The notes under the pieces were generated by a model. That model did no database searches and was not told the DNA's origin. It was given only the letters and a program-made list of their open reading frames with translations. The position numbers and the translations under genes were made by a program. DNA of 31,430 nt from Paracoccaceae bacterium (lineage in GTDB: Bacteria > Pseudomonadota > Alphaproteobacteria > Rhodobacterales > Rhodobacteraceae): positions 2,204 through 33,633 of the forward strand of contig JALXER010000394.1 of NCBI GenBank assembly GCA_027069385.1. The letters are read 5' to 3'. Of the stretch, positions 15,623 to 23,053 are shown piece after piece (position 1 is the stretch's first letter; each line of letters starts with the position of its first letter).

Positions 15623-16281
15623 AGCTGGTTGTTTTCGACATGGACGGCACCCTGATCGACAGTCAGGAGTTTATCCTGATGGCGATGCGCTATGCGTTTG
15701 ACAAGGCAGGATACCCCGCGCCCGACAAGGCCGATGTGCTGTCGATTGTTGGCCTGTCACTGGACAAGGCGGTGGCGCAATTGCTGCCCGGGTTAAGTCC
15801 GGCGGAAAACGCGCGCGCGGTCGATCTGTACCGCGCCAGCTTTATTGAACTGCGCGAAACCATGGGCGAACGGGCCGGTGCGCCGCTTTATCCGGGGGCG
15901 CGCGCCGCATTGGCGCGCCTGCATGCGGTCGATGAAATCCTGCTGGGGGTGGCGACGGGCAAGGCGCGGCGCGGGCTGGACCATGCCTATGACCAGCACA
16001 AGATCGGCCATTATTTCGAAACCTCGCAAACCGCCGACACCCACCCGAGCAAGCCGCATCCGGCAATGTTGCATCAGGCCCTGCGCGAAACCGGAGTCGA
16101 GGCCGCGCGTGCGATCATGGTTGGCGATACCGAATTCGACATGGAGATGGGCCGCGCGGCGGGGTTTAAAACCATTGGCGTAAGCTGGGGCTATCATCCG
16201 GTGTCGCGCCTTGCGGCGGCGGATGTGATTATCGATGACTTTGCCGAGCTGGACGACGCCTTGGCGCAACTTTGGAGCTAG
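15619..16281 (+). CDS. HAD-superfamily phosphatase (phosphoglycolate phosphatase-like)
   Basis: This 220-residue soluble hydrolase has HAD motif I in FDMDGTLIDS (nucleophile Asp7, Asp9), motif II in GVATGKARRGLD, motif III at SKPHPAML and motif IV in MVGDTEFDMEMGRAAG. An alpha-helical type-1 cap lies between motifs I and II, as in phosphoglycolate phosphatase and beta-phosphoglucomutase relatives. The natural substrate is not certain. The start is taken at ATG 15619, which overlaps the preceding stop as ATGA; an upstream Met in the same frame at 15559 would run deep into the pseudouridine-synthase gene and is rejected. The ATP12 gene follows after three bases. Confidence 0.9.
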   Translation: MKLVVFDMDGTLIDSQEFILMAMRYAFDKAGYPAPDKADVLSIVGLSLDKAVAQLLPGLSPAENARAVDLYRASFIELRETMGERAGAPLYPGARAALARLHAVDEILLGVATGKARRGLDHAYDQHKIGHYFETSQTADTHPSKPHPAMLHQALRETGVEAARAIMVGDTEFDMEMGRAAGFKTIGVSWGYHPVSRLAAADVIIDDFAELDDALAQLWS

Positions 16282-16284
16282 GCC

Positions 16285-17001
16285 ATGCATACCCCCAAAC
16301 GGTTCTGGGAATCGGCGACAGTGGTTGAAACAGCAGGCGGGTTCGGGGTGATGCTCGACCGGTTGGTGCTGAAAACCCCGCGCAAACGGCTGCTTGAACT
16401 GCCCAAGCCCGAACTGGCGCAATGTGTCGCGGCGGAGTGGCAGGCGGTCGAGCAGAAAATCAACAAGGCCGCCATGCCCTATACCCGTTTCGCCGAGGCG
16501 GTGATTGATGCGGCGGCGGATGAACGCACGGCGATTATCGGCAAGCTGGCGCTTTATGGGGGCAATGACCTGATCTGCTATCGCGCCGATGCCCCCGAAG
16601 AACTGGTCGAGCGCCAGAACGCCGGCTGGGATCCGTTGCTGGAATGGGTGGAAACCGCGATCGGGGCTCCGCTGCGCAAAACCTGCGGCATTGTCCATGT
16701 CGCGCAGCCCGAATCCAGCCTTGCAAAGCTGACCGAAACGGTTCGCGAATTCGATTCGATCCGGCTGACGGCGCTTTATGATTTGGTGACCTTGTCCGGC
16801 TCGCTGGTTATCGGGCTGGCGGTGGCCAATGGCGCGCTTGGCAGTGCCGAGGCATGGGCGATTTCGCGAATCGATGAGCAATGGCAGATCGATCAATGGG
16901 GAATTGACGATGAAGCAACGGCGATGGAAGCCCCCAAACGTGCCGCGTTTGACGTCGCGGCACATGTGTTGCGCCTCTGTCCCGTGCAAACAATGTCATG
17001 A
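16285..17001 (+). CDS. ATP12-family F1-ATPase assembly chaperone
   Basis: ATP12 proteins bind the F1 alpha subunit during ATP synthase assembly in mitochondria and occur in alphaproteobacteria. The 238-residue protein shows the family order: a short N-terminal beta region (KRFWESATVVETAGGFGVMLDRLVLKTPRKRLLELP), then LAQCVAAEWQAVEQKINKAAMPYTRFAEAVIDA, GNDLICYRADAPEELVERQNAGWDPLLEW, and the end block EAWAISRIDEQWQIDQWGIDDEA. The trailing residues after position 220 are not conserved in my recollection. It starts three bases after the HAD stop, so the two are co-transcribed. It is the last gene of this operon; bztA starts 363 bases later. Confidence 0.92.
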   Translation: MHTPKRFWESATVVETAGGFGVMLDRLVLKTPRKRLLELPKPELAQCVAAEWQAVEQKINKAAMPYTRFAEAVIDAAADERTAIIGKLALYGGNDLICYRADAPEELVERQNAGWDPLLEWVETAIGAPLRKTCGIVHVAQPESSLAKLTETVREFDSIRLTALYDLVTLSGSLVIGLAVANGALGSAEAWAISRIDEQWQIDQWGIDDEATAMEAPKRAAFDVAAHVLRLCPVQTMS

Positions 17002-17039
17002 TAACTTACCTAATTGACGCCTGAATTCCCGATGCCAGA

Positions 17040-17101
17040 CGAGATGCACGGTAATATGCATCAAATCTCGCAATATCTGTTATTCACGGTGGAAATGCAT
17101 C
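17040..17101. promoter_or_regulatory. Cluster of nested inverted repeats upstream of bztA
   Basis: GATGCA (17043-17048) and TGCATC (17057-17062) form a perfect inverted repeat with 8-bp spacing. It is nested inside CGAGAT (17040-17045) and ATCTCG (17065-17070). The ATGCATC arm recurs at 17095-17101, followed again by an AAATCT element. The layout suggests operators for a regulator of the amino-acid importer. TGCA spacing is one base short of the enterobacterial NtrC site, so no regulator is named. Confidence 0.4.
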
Positions 17102-17243
17102 ACGAAATCTGAATTTAGTCAGGCCTTGGCCGGAGTTCGGGCCGTCCGCCCGTGCGGTTTGCAGTGATCGGGCCGGAGAGGACAGTAATAGGTAAGCAAT
17201 TAATACCTTTATCTGCAAAGTTTATCAAATCATGAATGAGCAC

Positions 17244-17272
17244 TTGACCAACGGCCCTGCAATTGTTCAAAT
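17244..17272 (+). promoter_or_regulatory. Candidate bztA promoter
   Basis: TTGACC (17244-17249), a 17-bp spacer and TCAAAT (17267-17272) would start transcription near 17279, about 85 bases before the bztA ATG. The -10 is only fair. It lies below the inverted-repeat cluster at 17040-17101, with the AT-rich stretch at 17191-17240 between. The rest of the 363-base gap holds no gene that I can support. Confidence 0.4.
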
Positions 17273-17309
17273 TCATGGCGTTGGCTATTCCGGCCACACT
17301 TAATCTAAC

Positions 17310-17345
17310 CCGACACGGTTTGTCGGAAACCCGGGGCGACCCGGG
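17310..17345 (+). promoter_or_regulatory. Two leader hairpins before the bztA ribosome-binding site
   Basis: CCGACA (17310-17315) pairs with TGTCGG (17321-17326). CCCGGG (17330-17335) pairs with CCCGGG (17340-17345) around GCGA, a GNRA-type tetraloop. The Shine-Dalgarno AGGAAGAGG (17351-17359) starts six bases later. The pair may stabilise the 5' end of this probably abundant mRNA. Confidence 0.4.
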
Positions 17346-17364
17346 CTCACAGGAAGAGGTAAAA

Positions 17365-18381
17365 ATGAAAAAATCCGTTTTTCTAGGTACACTGGCTGCA
17401 GCCGGTCTTATGGCTGGTTTCGCATCTGCGGGTACGCTTGATGACGTACAAGCACGCGACGCGCTGAAATGCGGCGTGTCGACCGGTCTGGCCGGCTTTG
17501 CTGCACCCGACGCCAATGGCCGTTGGGAAGGTTTTGACGTTGCTGTTTGTCGCGCTGTTGCTGCGGCCGTTCTGGGCGATCCCGAAAAAGTGGAATTCGT
17601 TCCGCTGACCAGTAAAGTTCGCTTTACCGCGCTGGCATCGGGCGAAGTTGACATGCTGTCCCGCGTGACCACTTGGACCTTCAGCCGTGACGTTGACCTG
17701 AAGTTCACCTTTACCGGTGTTAACTACTACGACGGTCAGGGTTTCATGGTTCGCAAAGATCTGGGTGTGGCTTCGGCTACCGAACTGGACGGCGCAACCG
17801 TTTGTATCACCACCGGTACAACCACCGAGTTGAACCTGGCTGACTATTTCCGTTCCAACGGGATGGAATACGAGCCGGTGCCGATCGAAACCAATGCAGA
17901 AGCCCAGCAGCAGTATCTGTCGGGCGCATGTGACGTGTTCACCACTGACTCCTCTGCTTTGGCCGCGACCCGCGCCACTTTCGAAAACCCGGGCGAGCAC
18001 ATGGTTCTGCCTGAAATCATTTCGAAAGAGCCGCTCGGGCCGCTCGTCCGTCAGGGCGATGACCAGTGGGCCGACATTGTTCGCTGGACGTTGAACGCCA
18101 TGATCACCGCCGAAGAACTTGGCGTGACCTCGGCCAATCTGGACGAAATGGCTGCCGGTTCCGACAACCCGGAAATCAACCGTCTGCTGGGTACCGAAGG
18201 TACGCTGGGCGAAATGCTGGGTCTGGACAATGATTGGGCCAAACGCATCATTGCTTCGGTTGGTAACTACGGCGAAGCTTTCGAAGCCAACATTGGTGAA
18301 TCGACCCCGATTGGCCTGTCGCGTGGTTTGAACGCATTGTGGAAACAGGGTGGTCTTCAGTACTCCCCGCCTTTCCGTTGA
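17365..18381 (+). CDS. bztA: General L-amino-acid ABC transporter, periplasmic binding protein
   Basis: BztA/AapJ binds polar amino acids (glutamate, glutamine, aspartate and asparagine in Rhodobacter capsulatus) in the periplasm. The start is placed at ATG 17365 after AGGAAGAGG; it gives 338 residues with a clean signal peptide (MKKSVFLGTLAAAGLMAGFASA, cleavage near residue 22). The same frame is open upstream to 17263, but that extension would bury the signal peptide and is rejected. Family marks are GVSTGLAGFAAPDANGRWEGFDVAVCRAVAAAVLGD, the SRDVDLKFTFTGVNYYDGQGFMV strand and ISKEPLGPLVRQGDDQWADIVRWTLNA near the C-terminal half. Codon use is typical of a highly expressed gene. A strong hairpin separates it from bztB. 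Confidence 0.96.
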   Translation: MKKSVFLGTLAAAGLMAGFASAGTLDDVQARDALKCGVSTGLAGFAAPDANGRWEGFDVAVCRAVAAAVLGDPEKVEFVPLTSKVRFTALASGEVDMLSRVTTWTFSRDVDLKFTFTGVNYYDGQGFMVRKDLGVASATELDGATVCITTGTTTELNLADYFRSNGMEYEPVPIETNAEAQQQYLSGACDVFTTDSSALAATRATFENPGEHMVLPEIISKEPLGPLVRQGDDQWADIVRWTLNAMITAEELGVTSANLDEMAAGSDNPEINRLLGTEGTLGEMLGLDNDWAKRIIASVGNYGEAFEANIGESTPIGLSRGLNALWKQGGLQYSPPFR

Positions 18382-18396
18382 TCTGATCAACACTTT

Positions 18397-18421
18397 CGGG
18401 GCGCGCCATCGGTGCGCCCCG
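18397..18421 (+). terminator. Intercistronic hairpin after bztA
   Basis: CGGGGCGC plus GCC (18397-18407) pairs with GGT plus GCGCCCCG (18411-18421) around ATC, an 11-bp stem with one G-T wobble, starting 16 bases after the bztA stop. Only TT follows, so partial termination or protection of the bztA mRNA is likelier than a full stop. Confidence 0.6.
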
Positions 18422-18522
18422 TTACCTAGTACCGTATTCATCTAATTGATTTGACCTTGTACGCAGGTATGGAACAACCATACCGCTTTGACGGGCCAGA
18501 CATCCAACAAGAGGGGGACGCC

Positions 18523-19737
18523 ATGGCAATGGCTGACCAAAATGCATCCGGGTCTTTCCGACTGAGTATGCTAATATACGATTCACGCTATCGCTCGATG
18601 ACTATTCAGGTGATTGTCCTGATTATGGTCGTGCTTGGGGTGGTATGGCTGGTGGACAACCTGCTTTCGAACCTGAGCGCGCTGGACAAAGACCCGAATT
18701 TCGGGTTCCTGTGGGAGACCTCGGGCTATGACATCAACCAGCGCCTGATTGAGTATTCAAGCCAAAGCACCCATTTCCGCGCCGCCGAAGTCGGCCTGTT
18801 GAATACGCTGCTTGTGGCCGTGGTCGGGTGTTTCTTTGCTACCCTTCTCGGGGTGTCGATCGGTGTGATGCGCCTTTCGAAAAACTGGATTGTTTCGCGC
18901 CTGATGACGGTGTATATCGAAACCTTCCGCAACGTGCCCGTGCTGTTGTGGATCGTGTTCGCCATGGCAATCTTTATCGAGGTTTTCCCCCAACCCAAGG
19001 CTTTTCGCGGTGATAATGCCACCGCCCATATGATCGGTGATGCGGTCGCCTTTACCAATCGCGGGATTTATATTCCCCGTCTGGAATTCCACGAAGGCTC
19101 CAGCTTTGTTGTCTATACGTTGATCGCTTCGATCATCGGTATTTTCCTGTTCGGGAAATGGGCCAAGGCGCATCAGGAAGCCACGGGGCAAATTCTCCCG
19201 ACTTTCTGGATCAAGCTGGGCATTCTGATTATTCCGGCACTGGTTGTTTTCTTTGTGATGGGCAAGCCTATCCAGATGTTCTATCCCGAATTGAAGGGCT
19301 TTAACTTTAAGGGCGGGCTGCACTTGCGAAACTCGCTGATCGCGCTGACACTGGCACTGGTTATCTATACTTCGGCCTTTATCGCCGAGGCGGTGCGTGC
19401 CGGGATTATGGCAATCAGCAAAGGCCAGACCGAAGCGGCGCTGGCGCTGGGTTTGCGACCCAAACGGGTGATGAGCCTGGTGGTGCTGCCGCAGGCCCTT
19501 CGGGTGATTGTCCCGCCGCTGATTTCGCAATACCTGAACCTTACCAAAAACTCGTCACTGGCGATCGCGGTGGGCTATATGGATATTACCGGTACACTGG
19601 GCGGGATTACCCTGAACCAGACCGGTCGCGAGCTTGAATGTATTCTGTTGCTCATGATCATCTACCTGACGATTTCCCTGTCGATTTCTATGGTGATGAA
19701 CATCTACAACAACTCTGTTAAGTTGAAGGAGCGTTGA
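18523..19737 (+). CDS. bztB: General L-amino-acid ABC transporter, permease subunit
   Basis: BztB/AapQ is one half of the heterodimeric inner-membrane channel. The start at ATG 18523 is chosen because GAGGGGG (18511-18517) lies five bases before it, giving 404 residues; the frame is open from a TTG at 18451 without a ribosome-binding site. Unlike most HAAT-type permeases it has a long region between the first span (VIVLIMVVLGVVWLVDNLL) and the core, as known for this family. The core has the LLVAVVGCFFATLLGVSIGVMRLS span, RNVPVLLWIVF and the EAA loop AISKGQTEAALALGLRPKRVMSLVVLPQALRVIVPPLISQYLNLTKNSSLAIAVGYMDI. bztC starts one base after its stop. Confidence 0.94.
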   Translation: MAMADQNASGSFRLSMLIYDSRYRSMTIQVIVLIMVVLGVVWLVDNLLSNLSALDKDPNFGFLWETSGYDINQRLIEYSSQSTHFRAAEVGLLNTLLVAVVGCFFATLLGVSIGVMRLSKNWIVSRLMTVYIETFRNVPVLLWIVFAMAIFIEVFPQPKAFRGDNATAHMIGDAVAFTNRGIYIPRLEFHEGSSFVVYTLIASIIGIFLFGKWAKAHQEATGQILPTFWIKLGILIIPALVVFFVMGKPIQMFYPELKGFNFKGGLHLRNSLIALTLALVIYTSAFIAEAVRAGIMAISKGQTEAALALGLRPKRVMSLVVLPQALRVIVPPLISQYLNLTKNSSLAIAVGYMDITGTLGGITLNQTGRELECILLLMIIYLTISLSISMVMNIYNNSVKLKER

Positions 19738-19738
19738 G

Positions 19739-21055
19739 ATGAGCGGTCAATCATATATACGCACGGAAATGCTGCCCGAACAGCCCGCACCTTTGGGCGA
19801 AACAGGTATCCCGCACTGGCTGCGTGAAAACATGTTCTCAAACTGGCTCAACGGCATCGTTTCGGTGGTGGCCATGGCTTTTGTTGCCTATGTGCTGTAC
19901 CTGTTCCTGCCTTGGGCAATTCAGGGCACCTGGGGGTATGGCAGCCGGACGGAATGTCTGGAAGCCGTGGGCGGCGATGCGGCCTGTTGGGGGGTAATCC
20001 GCGACCGGTTCAACCAGTTGATGTTCGGGTTCTACCCATATGCCGAACAGTGGCGCCCGATGCTGGCATTCGTTTTGATGCTGGTTGCCGTGGCTCCGAT
20101 CCTGTTTGACAAGCTGCCGCGCAAGATGCTGATGTTCTCGGCGCTGTATCCGTTTATCGGTGCGTGGCTGCTGTGGGGCGGCACCATCTGGACACCGCTT
20201 ATGGTGCTTGCCGGGTTCTTTATCGGCTATATCGTGTTCCGGATTGCCGAGGGACTGCTTGGCGATCTTGTCGGCATTATTCTGGCGATACTGGCAACGG
20301 TTATCTGGTGGCTGTTCCTTGTTGGTCCGGTTATCGGGTTCCTTGGTGGAACCGAGGCAACTGCCGATGCCGCCGCAACACCGGGGCTGCTGCCCTGGGG
20401 AATAGAGTCGGTCAAGTCGTCCGACTTTGGCGGTCTGATGCTGTCGCTGACCATCGGGACCTCGGGGATTGTTCTGTCTTTCCCGCTGGGGATCATTCTG
20501 GCGCTTGGCCGTCAGTCCGATATGTTCCTGGTCAAGACGTTCAGCGTGATCTACATCGAGTTTATCCGCGGTGTGCCGCTGATTACTCTGTTGTTCGTGG
20601 CGCACGTTCTGTTGAACTACTTCTTGCCACCGGGAACCAGTTTTGACCTGATCCTGCGCGTTGTGATCATGGTAACCATGTTTGCCGCGGCCTATATGGC
20701 CGAGATCATCAGGGGCGGTTTGGCAGCTTTGCCGACCGGACAGTACGAGGCAGCCGATGCGCTGGGTCTGGATTACTGGAAATCCATGCGCCTGATCATC
20801 ATGCCCCAGGCCCTGAAAATCTCGATCCCCGGCATCGTCGGGACATTTATCGGGCTGTTCAAGGATACGACTCTGGTGTCGATCATTGGTCTGATGGATC
20901 CGGTTGGCCTGACCAACGCGATCCGCGGGACCACCGACTGGAACGGGATTGTCTGGGAACTGTACCTCTTTATTGCGGTGATGTTCTGGATATTCACTTT
21001 TTCCATGTCACGCTATTCCATGTACCTGGAGCGCAAGCTTCAGACCGGCCACTAA
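19739..21055 (+). CDS. bztC: General L-amino-acid ABC transporter, permease subunit
   Basis: BztC/AapM is the second channel subunit, pairing with BztB. The 438-residue length is normal for the family, whose extra spans precede the permease core. Visible segments include VSVVAMAFVAYVLYLFLPWAI, MLAFVLMLVAVAPILF, LFLVGPVIGFLGG, then the core SLTIGTSGIVLSFPLGIILALGRQSD, EFIRGVPLITLLFVAHVLLNYFLPP and the EAA loop GLAALPTGQYEAADALGLDYWKSMRLIIMPQALKISIPGIVGTFIGLFKDTTLVSIIGLMD. A cysteine pair lies in the first extracytoplasmic loop (ECLEAVGGDAACWG). AAGGAG precedes the ATG, which sits one base after the bztB stop. bztD follows after 12 bases. Confidence 0.94.
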   Translation: MSGQSYIRTEMLPEQPAPLGETGIPHWLRENMFSNWLNGIVSVVAMAFVAYVLYLFLPWAIQGTWGYGSRTECLEAVGGDAACWGVIRDRFNQLMFGFYPYAEQWRPMLAFVLMLVAVAPILFDKLPRKMLMFSALYPFIGAWLLWGGTIWTPLMVLAGFFIGYIVFRIAEGLLGDLVGIILAILATVIWWLFLVGPVIGFLGGTEATADAAATPGLLPWGIESVKSSDFGGLMLSLTIGTSGIVLSFPLGIILALGRQSDMFLVKTFSVIYIEFIRGVPLITLLFVAHVLLNYFLPPGTSFDLILRVVIMVTMFAAAYMAEIIRGGLAALPTGQYEAADALGLDYWKSMRLIIMPQALKISIPGIVGTFIGLFKDTTLVSIIGLMDPVGLTNAIRGTTDWNGIVWELYLFIAVMFWIFTFSMSRYSMYLERKLQTGH

Positions 21056-21067
21056 GGAGCCATCACA

Positions 21068-21844
21068 ATGACACAAGCAACACAAAAACCAGCCATGGAA
21101 GTGTCCGACGAGGTCGCGATCCAGATTACCAATATGAATAAATGGTATGGCGATTTCCACGTTCTTCGGGACATCAATCTAACGGTTAACCGTGGCGAAC
21201 GCATCGTGGTTTGCGGGCCTTCCGGCTCGGGCAAATCCACGCTGATCCGCTGCATCAACCGCCTTGAGGTGCACCAGAAGGGCTCTATCAATGTGGACGG
21301 GACCGAGCTTTCCTCGGACCTGAAAAACATCGACAAGATCCGGCGCGAGGTTGGCATGTGCTTTCAGCACTTCAACCTGTTCCCGCACCTGTCCATTCTG
21401 GATAACTGCACGCTGGCCCCGATGTGGGTTCGGAAAATTCCCAAAAAGGAAGCCGAAGAAACCGCGATGCATTTCCTTAAAAAGGTGAAGATCCCCGAGC
21501 AGGCGCTGAAATATCCGGGCCAGCTTTCGGGTGGTCAGCAGCAGCGTGTGGCGATTGCCCGTTCGCTGTGCATGATGCCGCGCATCATGCTGTTTGACGA
21601 ACCGACATCGGCGCTCGACCCGGAAATGATTGCCGAGGTGCTCGACACCATGATCGAACTGGCCGAAGAGGGCATGACGATGATCTGCGTGACCCACGAG
21701 ATGGGCTTTGCCCGCAAAGTGGCCAACCGGGTGATCTTTATGGATGCGGGGCAGATTGTTGAACAGAACGAACCCGAAGAGTTCTTTAACAACCCCAAAT
21801 CCGAACGCACCCAGCTGTTCCTGAGCCAGATTCTGGGCCACTAA
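21068..21844 (+). CDS. bztD: General L-amino-acid ABC transporter, ATP-binding subunit
   Basis: BztD/AapP is the ATPase of the importer. The 258-residue product has NMNKWYGDFHVLRDINL at the start, Walker A GPSGSGKST, a Q-loop in CFQHFNLFPHLSILDN, the signature LSGGQQQR, Walker B IMLFDEPTSALDPE and the switch histidine in CVTHEMGFA. It is of the GlnQ/HisP class, as expected for polar amino-acid uptake. AAGGAG lies ahead of the ATG. It is the last gene of the operon; a strong terminator begins 29 bases after the stop. Confidence 0.96.
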   Translation: MTQATQKPAMEVSDEVAIQITNMNKWYGDFHVLRDINLTVNRGERIVVCGPSGSGKSTLIRCINRLEVHQKGSINVDGTELSSDLKNIDKIRREVGMCFQHFNLFPHLSILDNCTLAPMWVRKIPKKEAEETAMHFLKKVKIPEQALKYPGQLSGGQQQRVAIARSLCMMPRIMLFDEPTSALDPEMIAEVLDTMIELAEEGMTMICVTHEMGFARKVANRVIFMDAGQIVEQNEPEEFFNNPKSERTQLFLSQILGH

Positions 21845-21872
21845 TGGCGGGTTAAACCCTCCCAAAATAAAG

Positions 21873-21908
21873 ACACCGCGCGGGGCATGCTCTGCGCGGT
21901 GTTTTTTT
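21873..21908 (+). terminator. Rho-independent terminator of bztABCD
   Basis: ACACCGCGC (21873-21881) and GCGCGGTGT (21894-21902) form a perfect 9-bp stem around a 12-base loop that contains GCATGC, followed by seven T (21902-21908). On the minus strand the opposite A/T arrangement is weak, so it mainly serves the plus strand; the convergent SixA-like gene ends 40 bases further on. Confidence 0.9.
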
Positions 21909-21947
21909 ATGGGATGAAAATCGGGGCCGTGGCCCGGCGCCCTGAAA

Positions 21948-22451
21948 TCAGGCGATTGCGCGCGGCTCGACGTACTGCACCCGTTTACCGGTGCCCATTT
22001 GCACATCGGTCCAGTTGTCGGCTTTGAATTCAAAGATCGAAACCGCGCCCGAGGGGTATTTGCTGAAGGCTTCGTGATGGGGCGGCGGGTCGCGGCGCAG
22101 GTCGCGGGCAAATTCGCCGATGCCGGGCATGTGGCTCAGCATCACCACCGTGTCGCCGCTGGCCCCGTGCAGCACTTCCAGCATTGTGGTGTCATCGGCC
22201 ATATATAGCGCATCCTCGAACCGCACCGGCGCGTCGCTTTCCAGAATGGCGTTGATACCGGCCCAGGTTTCGGCGCAGCGCGTGGCGCTCGACGAGATCA
22301 CCTCGTCGGGGGCATAGTCATGCGCCGCCAGCCAGCCGCCCACATCGGCCGCCGCCTTGCGCCCGCGCCCGTTCAGCGGGCGTTGCTTGTCGCTGTCAAC
22401 CCCGCTGGACCAGCTGGATTTTGCGTGCCGGATAAGGATAAGGGTTTTCAT
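21948..22451 (-). CDS. SixA-like histidine phosphatase
   Basis: This 167-residue protein belongs to the histidine-phosphatase (phosphoglycerate-mutase-like) superfamily. The catalytic RHG-type motif is at the N-terminus (MKTLILIRHAKSSWSS, nucleophile His9), followed by RPLNGRGRKAAADVGGWL, EVISSSATRCAETW with its phosphate-binding Arg, and the second His in VVMLSHMPGIGEFARDL. SixA in E. coli acts on phosphohistidine in the PTS-Ntr pathway; the true substrate here is unknown. The start at 22451 overlaps the upstream gene's stop as ATGA (22448-22451). A longer open frame to 22562 is rejected because it adds no conserved residues. Confidence 0.9.
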   Translation of the reverse strand: MKTLILIRHAKSSWSSGVDSDKQRPLNGRGRKAAADVGGWLAAHDYAPDEVISSSATRCAETWAGINAILESDAPVRFEDALYMADDTTMLEVLHGASGDTVVMLSHMPGIGEFARDLRRDPPPHHEAFSKYPSGAVSIFEFKADNWTDVQMGTGKRVQYVEPRAIA

Positions 22452-23053
22452 GGCGCTGCCTTTCGGTGAAAGTATGACATATGGAAGGCGGATTGCGCCT
22501 CGGCTCGCAGGTGGTCGCCCACGGGGCAGGACCGCCGCACCGCGCACCCGCGCGCCATGCAATTGCCCCCGTCCTCACTATCCAGAAAAACATGGCATGC
22601 GGCAACATCATAATGCGAATTATTCAGCGCATCTGCCGGACAGGCGGTCAGGCAGGGTTTTTCGGCGCAATTGTCGCACGGGTTGGGCAGGGCCGGCGGG
22701 ATATCGCGGTGGTCGCGATAGGCCAGCGCGCCACGAAAAGAGCCGAACAGCCCGGCTTGCGCATGCACCAGCAATTGTACCGGCGAGGCATAGCAGCGTC
22801 CGCTTTGCAGCGCCCAGTCCATGAAAGGTTGATAGGGCGGGCCGCCAAACGGAAACAGCGCCGTGGCCCCCTGTGCGCGCGCGCCAACCACCCGTTTTGA
22901 CCACCGGTCGATCGGGTCGGGCCTGCCGTCCTGCGCCTCGGGGGATGCCTGAAACACCCGCCAGAAATGCTCAGAAGGGCCAAGCAGCAGGATGGTCCGG
23001 TAAGGCCCGCTATCGGGGTGAAGCCCGCCCAGAACCGTCAGGCCGTCATTCAC
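22448..23053 (-). CDS. 4Fe-4S ferredoxin-like protein, GTG start
   Basis: This 201-residue protein carries two cysteine sets in its C-terminal half: PCDNCAEKPCLTACPADAL (C126, C129, C134, C138) and C153, C165, C170, C176 within CHVFLDSEDGGNCMARGCAVRRSCPVG. Eight cysteines fit two [4Fe-4S] clusters. The arrangement recalls the ferredoxin part of epoxyqueuosine reductase QueG, but the cobalamin domain is absent. The N-terminal 120 residues (GLHPDSGPYRTILLLGPSEHFWRVFQASPE, then ATALFPFGGPPYQPFMDWA) are not recognised as any named domain. The GTG at 23053 overlaps the desaturase stop as GTGA. An ATG at 23083 in the same frame is possible, but would overlap the desaturase by 34 bases. Electron transfer is inferred; the partner is unknown. 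Confidence 0.75.
   Translation of the reverse strand: MNDGLTVLGGLHPDSGPYRTILLLGPSEHFWRVFQASPEAQDGRPDPIDRWSKRVVGARAQGATALFPFGGPPYQPFMDWALQSGRCYASPVQLLVHAQAGLFGSFRGALAYRDHRDIPPALPNPCDNCAEKPCLTACPADALNNSHYDVAACHVFLDSEDGGNCMARGCAVRRSCPVGDHLRAEAQSAFHMSYFHRKAAP

Noticed and set aside
17043..17062. NtrC binding site upstream of bztA
   Set aside because: The TGCA half-sites are separated by 8 bases rather than the 9 of the enterobacterial consensus, and the flanking CC/GG are missing. Kept only as an unnamed inverted repeat.
17263..17364. Longer bztA frame starting at 17263
   Set aside because: The extension puts 34 residues before a clean signal peptide, and a strong ribosome-binding site lies right before 17365.
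22452..22562. N-terminal extension of the SixA-like protein
   Set aside because: The added 37 residues are arginine/alanine-rich translation of the ferredoxin gene in another frame. The conserved protein starts at the Met just before TLILIRHAK.
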